Shown in pieces: positions 25,154 to 32,517 of a stretch of DNA of 64,000 nucleotides (position 1 is its first letter; the number at the start of each line of letters is the position of its first letter). A program made the position numbers and the translations under genes. Origin of the DNA: Mycolicibacterium peregrinum (GTDB lineage: Bacteria > Actinomycetota > Actinomycetes > Mycobacteriales > Mycobacteriaceae); assembly GCF_001665625.1 (NCBI RefSeq), contig NZ_LZSY01000002.1, forward strand, positions 1 through 64,000, written 5' to 3'. The notes under the pieces are model-generated. The model did no database searches, had not been told where the DNA came from, and saw nothing but the letters and a program-made list of their open reading frames with translations.

Positions 25154-26578
25154 CTACTTGGAAGCCTCCGAGCTGGCGCTGGGACCCTTGTCGGTGGACT
25201 TACTTGTCGACTTCTTCTCAGGCTTGGCGAACGCCTTCTTGACGCCCTCGCCAATCTTGTTGACAGTGGACGAGATTCCGTCGCGGACATCTGAGGCGAC
25301 TTTGTCGGCACGCTTGCTCGTGGCGCCTAGAGTGCCGGTCTTGCCCGGAACCGAGATGACGCTCCCTCGAACTAGGGGGGCTGCCGTTCTTTTGGCCAGC
25401 TCAGGCGCAGGCGGCGCTGGAGAATCCGCTGCGGCAGTCCCCGGTGCAGCTGATGCCGAATCAGTCGGGCTGGCGGCGACACTATCCGGTTGTACAGCCG
25501 CGGTCTTCGCCGCGGTTGGCGACTGGAAGGCCGGCAGGGTCACTGTCGTTTCCACCGAGGTGTCTGGAACTGTCGACGCCTCGGCAGGTGTGAGAGCGAG
25601 TGGTGGCTTCGGCTTCGGCTTTCCGATCGCTCGTGCGACGGCTTCAGTTGCTTTCAAGAAGCTATTGAGGGGACCGTACTTACCTAGCAACCCGCTATCG
25701 CTCCAGGATGAATATCCGTTCAATACCGCACCGGCCATCACAGCCGGGAAGTTGATGGCAATACTCGCCGCAGTTTCGGCGTCGCCAGCCTTCACGGCAT
25801 CCACAAAGCCTTGAGCGCTATCACTCACCGCAGTAGTGACGGCGCTCATCATGCCGTTGAGGAACGATTGGCCCGGAATGACAACGAGACCAGGCAAAGC
25901 CCCGACGAATTTGCCAAAGTTTGTAGCTGTGCTCGAGACGGCGTCTCCGAGTTGCAGCACTGTGGCGAGCTGCCCGAAGTCTCTAGCCGGGCTGGCGACC
26001 AGCGGATCCCAGAGTGTGAGCGCATTGAATCCCAACTGGGTGGCCGGTGCTGTGACAAGCCCCATCCAGGCGTACGTGATGGCATCGCCGACTTCTCCGG
26101 CCAAAAGATCGTTGAAAGCCAGTTGGAGTCGGGTCACCGATGAGTAGGGGTTGTTCGGATCCAACAGGCCCTGTGCGGCGGCAGCCAACGACTGCAAGAT
26201 GGTGCCAACTTGCGTTGCATTCGCTATCCGATTGGCGACAATTTGCTGCACAACTGCGCCGACCTGCTGCCAATCAGGATCGAAACTGCCGATCGGCTTC
26301 GATGCGTTGGCGGTCTGGTTGGCGATGATCTGTCGCAAGATCGGGAACGGGTTATCGACCGCTATCTGACCTAGAGCTTCGGCGTTGGTGGTTGCCTTAG
26401 TCAGTAATTCAGCCCAAGTGCCCAGCGGGTTGGTGAATGACGACAGCTCGACCGACGCTTGCGACGACAGTGCTGGCAGGTGGACTTCCGGGGGTGGGGT
26501 GAGGGGCGTGGCCGCGATGACGCTGGCGCCGACGAGGGCGATCCCCGCAGTCGCATAGGGCCGTAGAGCGAGGTTCAA
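25154..26578 (-). CDS. Exported GjpA-like (porin-type) protein, paralogue 1
   Basis: A 474-residue exported protein. The N-terminus LNLALRPYATAGIALVGASV is a signal sequence shared almost exactly with the gene at 27700. I associate this mycobacterial family with proteins annotated as GjpA-type outer membrane porins, but the function is not proven. The middle is helical and Ala/Thr-rich, then a Pro/Ala-rich region and a C-terminal NKIGEGVKKAFAKP-type tail with Lys/Ser repeats. The TTG at 26578 is chosen over the ATG at 26608: it has AAGGAGA upstream and exactly matches the paralogue. Base composition looks less GC-rich than neighbours. Confidence 0.68.
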   Translation of the reverse strand: MNLALRPYATAGIALVGASVIAATPLTPPPEVHLPALSSQASVELSSFTNPLGTWAELLTKATTNAEALGQIAVDNPFPILRQIIANQTANASKPIGSFDPDWQQVGAVVQQIVANRIANATQVGTILQSLAAAAQGLLDPNNPYSSVTRLQLAFNDLLAGEVGDAITYAWMGLVTAPATQLGFNALTLWDPLVASPARDFGQLATVLQLGDAVSSTATNFGKFVGALPGLVVIPGQSFLNGMMSAVTTAVSDSAQGFVDAVKAGDAETAASIAINFPAVMAGAVLNGYSSWSDSGLLGKYGPLNSFLKATEAVARAIGKPKPKPPLALTPAEASTVPDTSVETTVTLPAFQSPTAAKTAAVQPDSVAASPTDSASAAPGTAAADSPAPPAPELAKRTAAPLVRGSVISVPGKTGTLGATSKRADKVASDVRDGISSTVNKIGEGVKKAFAKPEKKSTSKSTDKGPSASSEASK

Positions 26579-26607
26579 CTCGGTCTCCTTGGGTTCAGAT
26601 GAGGGCA

Positions 26608-26630
26608 TCAGCTATCACTGACCGGACGAA
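26608..26630. promoter_or_regulatory. Conserved upstream element of GjpA-like gene 1
   Basis: The 23-nt stretch here (TCAGCTATCACTGACCGGAC and three more bases) differs at only four positions from 28879-28901 upstream of the paralogue. Both lie 30-50 nt before the TTG start. It may be an operator for the neighbouring AraC proteins or simply ancestry of the duplication. Confidence 0.4.
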
Positions 26631-26794
26631 AATACGGACTGAACTGCAGATGCGCATTCACATTCTTTCTGGCTTTCGAAATATTCCGACTGGGGCAGCT
26701 GAAATGTGGTTACTCCGGCCAAATTGCCGGCCTCGGGTGGGCGGCGGGCGTACCCTGACGCCGTTCGTGATGGTGTGGCCTGGGGGTTGCTCGG

Positions 26795-27649
26795 ATGGGT
26801 ATGAAGCCATGGGATGGGGACCGGCCGCTGACCCCACGCGTTGTGTTGGAGCAGAAGGATGTTGCGGCGCGTGGCCTGGCGTTCACGTTCGGCACTGAGC
26901 GGATATCCGAACCCACGGATTGGTGCAGCTTCAGCGATACCCACCATCTGGTTTACGTATACCGCGGTGGTGCAATGCATTCGATGCAGACCGCCCTCGA
27001 TTGGGGGCCGTCCGGGCAAACGCTGCCGAGGGCGGGGGATGTCTGGTGGAAACCCGCCGGGGTCCCTTGCGCGGCCCTGGTCCAGGGAGACATCGCGGGA
27101 TACTGCGAGATCGCACTGCCGCGCCGAACCATCGGCGACACCGCGCTGCTTCCCCGCATCAAATACCGGGATCCGCTGATGCACCACTTGGTCGAGGAGA
27201 TCTACAGCGTCGCCGACCGTGATGATGCGATCGCTCGATTGCTCACCGACTCTGTCGCCGAGACCATGGGGCTGCTGATCAGGGACAAATATGCCGAGGC
27301 GCCGCCGAAGGAGCGCGAACTCCGGACCCTGGATGCCGCAACTCGCACGATGCTTGTCGAGTTCCTCAACGACAGCCTGGATTCCGAGATCCACCTGGAC
27401 GCGCTGGCGCGGCTGACCGGGATGCCGGTCCAGGGATTCATCGGTGCTTTCCGTCGCGCCTTCCACACCACGCCCTACCAATTCCTGCTGGATCTGCGGA
27501 TCGATCGGGCCAAGTCGCTGCTGTTGACCACCTCGCAGACGGTCGCGGAAATCGCTTCGTCAGTGGGGTTTTCGACACCGAGCCATTTCGCGACGGCATT
27601 TCGGCGGCGTGTGGGGGTCTCACCCAGCGGCTACCGTCAGCGTTCGTGA
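26795..27649 (+). CDS. AraC-family regulator, paralogue 2
   Basis: A 284-residue AraC regulator starting MGMKPWDGDRP. The C-terminal helix-turn-helix has LARLTGMPVQGFIGAFRRAF and GFSTPSHFATAFRRRVG; the N-terminal domain shares LDWGPSGQTLPRAGDVWW with its paralogues. It is the only one of the three on the plus strand and is divergent from the first GjpA-like gene, with about 215 bp between starts. It ends 13 nt before a perfect bidirectional hairpin. Likely a dedicated regulator of the adjacent porin-like genes (inference). Confidence 0.87.
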   Translation: MGMKPWDGDRPLTPRVVLEQKDVAARGLAFTFGTERISEPTDWCSFSDTHHLVYVYRGGAMHSMQTALDWGPSGQTLPRAGDVWWKPAGVPCAALVQGDIAGYCEIALPRRTIGDTALLPRIKYRDPLMHHLVEEIYSVADRDDAIARLLTDSVAETMGLLIRDKYAEAPPKERELRTLDAATRTMLVEFLNDSLDSEIHLDALARLTGMPVQGFIGAFRRAFHTTPYQFLLDLRIDRAKSLLLTTSQTVAEIASSVGFSTPSHFATAFRRRVGVSPSGYRQRS

Positions 27650-27662
27650 TCTCCTGAGCGAG

Positions 27663-27690
27663 CGTTCCCGCCCGAGGCCGGGCGGGAACG
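27663..27690. terminator. Bidirectional hairpin terminator
   Basis: CGTTCCCGCCCG (27663-27674) and CGGGCGGGAACG (27679-27690) form a perfect 12-bp stem with a 4-nt loop. It sits 13 nt after araC paralogue 2 and 9 nt after the convergent GjpA-like gene 2. Confidence 0.85.
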
Positions 27691-27699
27691 ACGCGTCTA

Positions 27700-28851
27700 C
27701 TACTTGGCATCCCCCGAACTGTCGCCCGATGCGCCTGCCGGCTTATTGGCCGGCTTGCCCAGGGCTGACTTGATCCCTTCGCCAATCTTGTTGGCAGTAG
27801 CCGAGACTTGTTCGCTCACGCTTGAGGCAATCTTGTGGGCCTGGGCGTTCCTCATCGTCTTCAGACCGGGTTTCCCTGGCGCCGCGACGAGGCTGTCTCG
27901 AACAAGAGGCTTCGTCTCGAGCGTCGTCTCAGTCGTCGCCGTCGCCTCCGGGGACGAAACGACCTCGGTCGCCGCTTTGGGTTCCGGCTCCGGCGGTGTT
28001 TCGACCGACGGTGCTTCGAGCGTCACTGCCTGTGCGGCCGGTAGGGACTTCGCCAGATCGGGAACCACCTTCGCGGTCCGGAACTCTTCCTCCGGGTCCG
28101 GCGGCGGTGGGTTCAGGATGTCGCGGAAATTTTGACGTGCGTCGTCGAGGGACCACCTCCACAAGTCGGCAGCGCCGAGGGCCGCCGTTGCGATATTCGC
28201 GGCACCGTGCTGGATGACGTTGACGATCTTGCCGGGATCACCTGTGGGCACTGCCTTTACGAGCTCGCCGAGCGTGTTCGTTACCGCGCCGATGACGCCG
28301 TACACCGACAGCAGCTGCCCGGGGCCGAGGGACCATGCGGTCACGATCGCGGCGCCGGTCAAATCCCTCGCGACATCGAACTGGGTTTTCACGAAGCTCT
28401 GGACGTTCATCAGCTGCATGAACGTGGTCATGAACGGTCCCATGGCGATGGGCATAAACGCGCCAACCGCTCCGGTGAAATCTCCGGCTGCGATTTTCTG
28501 GGCGTACGTCGTCAACGCCCCTGGGAGGCCGGCCACCAGCCCCGCGTAGGACTGGCCGAGAGTACTGGCGATGTCGCCGAGCGTCTTGCCGTCCGCGGCG
28601 AGCTTGCCGGCCAGCCCGACAATGATGGGGAACGGATCGTCGATCTCGGCTTGGATCGCATTCTGAATCACGGTGCTCGCCTGGGTGAACACCGGGGAGA
28701 AGACCTCGATGGGGTCATCGATTGCCGCACTGAGTTGTATCGAGTGGGACTGTATCTCGGGCGGGGGCGCGGCCACCGGGGTGACTGCGATGAGGCCGGC
28801 GCCGACCAAGGCGACACCGGCCGTCATATACGGCCGTAGAGCGAGGTTCAA
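27700..28851 (-). CDS. Exported GjpA-like (porin-type) protein, paralogue 2
   Basis: A 383-residue paralogue of the protein at 25154-26578. It shares the signal sequence (NLALRPYMTAGVALVGAGLI), a helical central domain with Ala/Gly/Leu-rich segments, an acidic Pro/Glu/Thr region, and the tail ATANKIGEGIKSALGKP. The TTG start at 28851 has GAAGGAGA upstream, the same arrangement as its paralogue. It lacks about 90 residues of the central part of paralogue 1. Placed between two AraC genes. Outer-membrane location is inferred from the family only. Confidence 0.68.
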   Translation of the reverse strand: MNLALRPYMTAGVALVGAGLIAVTPVAAPPPEIQSHSIQLSAAIDDPIEVFSPVFTQASTVIQNAIQAEIDDPFPIIVGLAGKLAADGKTLGDIASTLGQSYAGLVAGLPGALTTYAQKIAAGDFTGAVGAFMPIAMGPFMTTFMQLMNVQSFVKTQFDVARDLTGAAIVTAWSLGPGQLLSVYGVIGAVTNTLGELVKAVPTGDPGKIVNVIQHGAANIATAALGAADLWRWSLDDARQNFRDILNPPPPDPEEEFRTAKVVPDLAKSLPAAQAVTLEAPSVETPPEPEPKAATEVVSSPEATATTETTLETKPLVRDSLVAAPGKPGLKTMRNAQAHKIASSVSEQVSATANKIGEGIKSALGKPANKPAGASGDSSGDAK

Positions 28852-28878
28852 GAAGGTCTCCTTCGCAACAGCGGGATG

Positions 28879-28901
28879 TCAGCTATTGCTGACCGCGCGA
28901 A
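28879..28901. promoter_or_regulatory. Conserved upstream element of GjpA-like gene 2
   Basis: Counterpart of 26608-26630 with four differences. Further upstream both promoters also share a CATTC(A/G)CATTCT stretch and an AT-rich TTCGA...ATTATT/AATATT segment, so the whole promoter was duplicated with the gene. Confidence 0.4.
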
Positions 28902-28981
28902 GGTATCTGGAAAGTCGCCGAACAACATTCGCATTCTGTTCGACGTTTGAATTATTGACGCGGCGAGGCCGATGTCCTTGC

Positions 28982-29842
28982 TCAGCGAGGGTCGCGGTAG
29001 TTGCGGGGTGACATGCCGACCCGGCGCCGGAAGGCGGTGGCGAAATGATTCGGCGTCGAGAACCCCACCATCGCGCTGATCTCGGTGACGGTTCGAGTCG
29101 TGTGCAGCAGCAGTGACTTCGCGCGTTCGATACGTCGATCGAGCAGGTACTGGTAGGGCGTGGTGTGGAACGCTGCCCGGAATGCCTTGATGAAGGCGCC
29201 GACGGACATCTTCGCTTGCTGCGCAAGCATTTCGAGAGTGATCTCCGAGTCCATGCCGTCCTCGAGAAACTCGATGATCTTTGAGCGGGTGGCGGCGTCC
29301 AGGGTGTCTGGACGGTGCTCGGCGCGTTGCGGCGGGTCCACCGTGTACATGTCGGTGAGCAACAGCCTGAGAGTTTCGCCCACCGAGTCGGTGAGCAGCC
29401 GTGCGAGCGCGTCGTCGCGATCGGCAACTTCATAGATGCGCTCCACCATCTGATGGATCAGCGGGTCGCGGTGCTTGACGCGCGGAATCAACGTCGTCTC
29501 GCCGAGCAGTTGCTCGGGTATGGCGATCTCGCAGTACGCGGCGGTGTCGCCCACGACCAGTGATGCGCATTTGTCGCCGGCCGGCACCACCCAGATGTCG
29601 CCCACGTTGGGCACGCCCCGGCCAGACGGACCCCAATCCAGATCGGTCTCCATGGAGCGCAGGCGCCCTGACCGGTGGACATAGACGAGGTGGCGGGTGT
29701 CGTCGAAGCAACACCAATCCGTCGTGGTGTGAATCTGCTCGGTGGCGTACCTGAGGGACAGTCCGCGGGTAGCTATGGTCCGCTCGCCGAGTACGACACG
29801 GCGGGTCTGGGGCCGGTCGCCGGTCCACAGCGTCATTGCCAC
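28982..29842 (-). CDS. AraC-family regulator, paralogue 3
   Basis: A 286-residue AraC regulator (MAMTLWTGDRPQTRRVVL). The C-terminal domain has LAQQAKMSVGAFIKAFRAAF and GFSTPNHFATAFRRRVG; the N-terminal domain has LDWGPSGRGVPNVGDIWVV and HRDPLIHQMVERIYEVADR. It is closest to paralogue 1. It lies immediately upstream of the second GjpA-like gene on the same strand with a 130-bp gap. About 80 nt upstream is TTTTCGACTTGAAATATCGA, which resembles AT-rich segments in both GjpA-like promoters. Confidence 0.87.
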   Translation of the reverse strand: MAMTLWTGDRPQTRRVVLGERTIATRGLSLRYATEQIHTTTDWCCFDDTRHLVYVHRSGRLRSMETDLDWGPSGRGVPNVGDIWVVPAGDKCASLVVGDTAAYCEIAIPEQLLGETTLIPRVKHRDPLIHQMVERIYEVADRDDALARLLTDSVGETLRLLLTDMYTVDPPQRAEHRPDTLDAATRSKIIEFLEDGMDSEITLEMLAQQAKMSVGAFIKAFRAAFHTTPYQYLLDRRIERAKSLLLHTTRTVTEISAMVGFSTPNHFATAFRRRVGMSPRNYRDPR

Positions 29843-29969
29843 CCGCGTACCTCCTGCGCGCCTTGCGGCTGCGTCAATCCGGATCGGAGCGTAGCGGCGG
29901 CGAAGTGCACGAGATGGTGTTTTCGACTTGAAATATCGAACTGGTGAGCCTTAGGAAACTCTTAAGTTC

Positions 29970-29985
29970 GTGACCAATTTGTGAC
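29970..29985 (-). promoter_or_regulatory. MtrA-like direct-repeat box (GTCAC-N6-GTCAC on minus strand)
   Basis: GTGAC at 29970-29974 and 29981-29985 with exactly 6 nt between. On the minus strand this is GTCAC-N6-GTCAC, similar to direct repeats described for the response regulator MtrA, which controls cell-wall hydrolases. It lies 96 nt before the start of the peptidase candidate. Inference. Confidence 0.35.
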
Positions 29986-30017
29986 TAATGACCTGCGGAA
30001 ACACGCCGCGTAGATGC

Positions 30018-30046
30018 TTGACACGTTTCTGAGGAAACTCGTAGAT
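30018..30046 (+). promoter_or_regulatory. Sigma-A type promoter candidate (TTGACA-N17-GTAGAT)
   Basis: A perfect -35 TTGACA (30018-30023) is followed after 17 nt by GTAGAT (30041-30046). The predicted start site is near 30053, just at the GGAGGGG ribosome site of the TTG at 30066. Confidence 0.5.
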
Positions 30047-30065
30047 CGGGGGAGGGGTTGCTGCG

Positions 30066-30779
30066 TTGTCACAGAAGTGCCCGTATGGTGCCCGTGTGGG
30101 CCGACACGCATTAGCCAGCCCCAGCCAGCGCAAACTGCCGGCTGTTGCGGCTGCAATCCTGGCGCCGGTCGCTGCGTTCTTCGCCAGCGGTGGCGATTCC
30201 CATCCGTACCCCGCTGAGCACCTCTCCAAACCCATAGCGCAGCCGGCGGCCACTGAGACCGCGCAGTGCTGCATGGAGATCGTGGCCGCATCGGCCGCTC
30301 CCGCGTCGGCGCCCTCGGTACAGGCCCTCTCGTTGAGTGCGGCGCAGGCACAGCCGGGCACCGCCTCGCGCTGGCGCGTCCTCAACATTCCCCAGCTGTT
30401 GCCGGTCGGCATCGCACCCGAGCGCGGCCTGCAGGTCAAGACCATCCTGGCCGCCCGCAGCGTCCACGCCGACTTCCCCCAGATCCGCGAGATCGGCGGC
30501 GTGCGTCCGGACGCGCTGCGCTGGCACCCCAACGGCCTGGCGCTTGACGTGATGATCCCCAACCCGAGCAGTTCTGAAGGCATCGCGCTCGGCAACCGGA
30601 TCGTCGCCTATGCCTTGAAGAACGCCGATCGGTTCGCGTTGCAGGACGCTATCTGGCGCGGCACCTATTACACGCCGGACGGCGGCGCGAAAGCCGGCAG
30701 CTACGGGCACTACGACCACGTTCACCTGACGACCAAGGGCGGCGGGTACCCGACAGGCGGCGAGCAGTACCTGCGCTGA
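30066..30779 (+). CDS. Exported LAS-type metallopeptidase candidate (ARB_07466-like domain)
   Basis: A 237-residue exported protein. A hydrophobic segment at about residues 25-42 acts as signal or anchor. The C-terminal domain (about 101-237) carries HPNGLALD (His154-x6-Asp161) and GHYDHVH (His218-x-His220), the HxxxxxxD plus HxH zinc pattern of LAS peptidoglycan peptidases such as VanY. The TTG at 30066 is chosen because GGAGGGG lies 8 nt upstream; GTG at 30096 is the alternative. Probably cuts cell-wall peptides, although ARB_07466-like domains have no proven reaction that I can cite. Confidence 0.7.
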   Translation: MSQKCPYGARVGRHALASPSQRKLPAVAAAILAPVAAFFASGGDSHPYPAEHLSKPIAQPAATETAQCCMEIVAASAAPASAPSVQALSLSAAQAQPGTASRWRVLNIPQLLPVGIAPERGLQVKTILAARSVHADFPQIREIGGVRPDALRWHPNGLALDVMIPNPSSSEGIALGNRIVAYALKNADRFALQDAIWRGTYYTPDGGAKAGSYGHYDHVHLTTKGGGYPTGGEQYLR

Positions 30780-30812
30780 GCGTGTCGGCCGATCACGGGT
30801 GCGCCCGACGTT

Positions 30813-30818
30813 TAGATT
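30813..30818 (+). promoter_or_regulatory. Candidate leaderless -10 element (TAGATT)
   Basis: TAGATT ends 6 nt before the GTG at 30825. Confidence 0.45.
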
Positions 30819-30824
30819 CGCGTC

Positions 30825-31721
30825 GTGGCGCGCAGAATGTCGTTCCGCCGGGCGCGATCGGTGATGAGCGCCGAGATCGGTGCGATCCGCCGCAGCGATC
30901 CTGACCTCGACGCGAGTGACATCGCCGGATTCACCCTGCCGATCCTGGTGCGCGCCCTCGGCGTGGTGGCCATCGGTGTGGTGCCGCTCCTGGTGGTCCG
31001 CAACGGGGAAACCGCGAATGAGCAACTGGTCCCCGTAATCGGCTCACTGGCCCTGGTGATCATCTGCGCGGCCGTGGTGGCCTGGCTGATCTCGATCATC
31101 ATCTCCGGGCTGGTGGTGATGATCCTCTACCGGACCAGGCCGGCGTCCTCCTCGCGTCTGGTGATGCGCATCCTGACCGACTCCTTCATGCGCATCGACG
31201 ACTCCACCTCCGCGCTGATGCTGCTGGCACTGCTGGCCGGCCTGCTGTCGTTGGCGTTCGGTCTACCGACGCGGACCGCGGACGAACTGGCCAACTCGGT
31301 GCTCGACGATCTGCTGGCCGCACAGATCGGTGTCCTGTTGGTGGCGTTGGGTTTTGCGTTCATCGCCGAGTCGATCCGCTCGGCCGCAGATATCGTCGAT
31401 GACCAGTCGCTGTTGCTTGCCTGGCCGTGGGCGCTGATCATCGCCTCACTCAGCTGGGTGCTGTCCACGGTCGCCGGCCCATTCGAGGCCACCCGGATGC
31501 TGACCATCCTGTTGCACGAATGGCTCCCCGCCGAGGTCGACGGCCAACCCAGTGCGCACGTGATCGCCGAACTTGTCCCGCCCTCAGCGCGGTGGCTGGT
31601 CGCGTTCGGCCCACTGCCGATCATCGCCGCGATCTGGGCCTACGAGGCCTACCGACACGGCGGGTTCCTCACCCTGCGTGAGTTCTTCGACGACGACGCG
31701 CCGACCGCCCGGCCGAGTTAG
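30825..31721 (+). CDS. Integral membrane protein of unknown function
   Basis: A 298-residue protein with five or six membrane helices, for example ALGVVAIGVVPLLVV, GSLALVIICAAVVAWLISII, SALMLLALLAGLLSLAFGL and IGVLLVALGFAFIAESI. The N-terminus is basic (MARRMSFRRARSVM) and the C-terminus acidic. I do not recognise the family and see no catalytic motif. The GTG start is supported by TAGATT 6 nt upstream. The stop overlaps the convergent neighbour's stop in TTAG. Confidence 0.75.
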   Translation: MARRMSFRRARSVMSAEIGAIRRSDPDLDASDIAGFTLPILVRALGVVAIGVVPLLVVRNGETANEQLVPVIGSLALVIICAAVVAWLISIIISGLVVMILYRTRPASSSRLVMRILTDSFMRIDDSTSALMLLALLAGLLSLAFGLPTRTADELANSVLDDLLAAQIGVLLVALGFAFIAESIRSAADIVDDQSLLLAWPWALIIASLSWVLSTVAGPFEATRMLTILLHEWLPAEVDGQPSAHVIAELVPPSARWLVAFGPLPIIAAIWAYEAYRHGGFLTLREFFDDDAPTARPS

Positions 31722-32335
31722 TCGGCGTCGGCGTCGGCCTCGGGTTCCGCATCGGGCACGTCGCGTCGTCGCGAGAACATCAGCACGATGTCCCGGATGG
31801 GGGCCTCACGCCGGCCGCCCCATTCCGGGCCGACGGCATAGTCGGCATCGGTGGCGACGAACCGGTAGCCCGGCAGATCCCGTTGCGGAGCGAACGGAAA
31901 CTTCATGTGCCACAAGCGGTCTGCGACGGCGACGGCGGCGTCTGGGGGCATCGGCCGGTCGATCCCGAGCGGGATGCAGATATCCTGCGTATGAATCAGG
32001 ATGTCCAGCAGTGGGTCGACCTCTTTGGTCAGCGGCGGGCGTTTACGCGACCCCGCCATGGCGCGCAGTCGTGCGGTGATGGCAGCAGGGTCGGATGGAC
32101 CCTCCAGCGCCGCCCGGCGGACCATTGCGTCGAACCGGAAGCCCGACTTGAGCGCCGCGGGCAACATCTCGCCGATGCTCGCGTGGGACTGCGTGATGTG
32201 GATGGCGACCTCGCGCACCGTCCAACCCGCGCACAGTGACGGCGTGGCCCACTGTTGCGGTTCGAGGGTGTCGAGGAGATCCGCGAGGTGTCCGCGCTGT
32301 TCATCGACATTGCGCCAGATCGTGTCGGAGTCCAC
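31718..32335 (-). CDS. Maleylpyruvate isomerase/DinB-family mycothiol-type protein
   Basis: A 205-residue protein with an MDMPI_N (DinB-like) four-helix domain: WRNVDEQRGHLADLLDTL, LCAGWTVREVAIHITQSHAS and LLDILIHTQDICIPLG. His residues in the AIHITQSH and IHTQD blocks are the usual metal ligands. Family members use mycothiol as cofactor; the substrate here is unknown. GTG start at 32335. A hairpin repeat (32387-32454) lies upstream. Confidence 0.8.
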   Translation of the reverse strand: MDSDTIWRNVDEQRGHLADLLDTLEPQQWATPSLCAGWTVREVAIHITQSHASIGEMLPAALKSGFRFDAMVRRAALEGPSDPAAITARLRAMAGSRKRPPLTKEVDPLLDILIHTQDICIPLGIDRPMPPDAAVAVADRLWHMKFPFAPQRDLPGYRFVATDADYAVGPEWGGRREAPIRDIVLMFSRRRDVPDAEPEADADAD

Positions 32336-32386
32336 GGCCCGCTCCTATCGTCAGGGTTCTCTGATCAACCTAGTCGGGCCGGACGC

Positions 32387-32454
32387 TGTGGCGAGCGTGC
32401 AGGATCTTGCGCCCGATTCGCAGTTCCGCCTCAAAAAGCTGCACGTTCGCCACA
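32387..32454. repeat. Hairpin repeat family B, copy 2 (68 nt)
   Basis: TGTGGCGAGCGTGCAG (32387-32402) pairs with CTGCACGTTCGCCACA (32439-32454), 15 of 16 positions, around a 36-nt interior ending CTCAAAAAG. It lies between the MDMPI-type gene start and the arylsulfatase terminator. Confidence 0.8.
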
Positions 32455-32467
32455 GGGCCTGCAAACA

Positions 32468-32504
32468 ACACTCTGGCCCAGCACCCGATGCTGGGCCAGA
32501 GTGT
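32468..32504. terminator. Hairpin terminator of the arylsulfatase gene
   Basis: ACACTCTGGCCCAGCA (32468-32483) pairs perfectly with TGCTGGGCCAGAGTGT (32489-32504), 16 bp with loop CCCGA. It lies 13 nt downstream of the minus-strand stop at 32518. Confidence 0.85.
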
Positions 32505-32517
32505 CGGCGTCAGTAGC

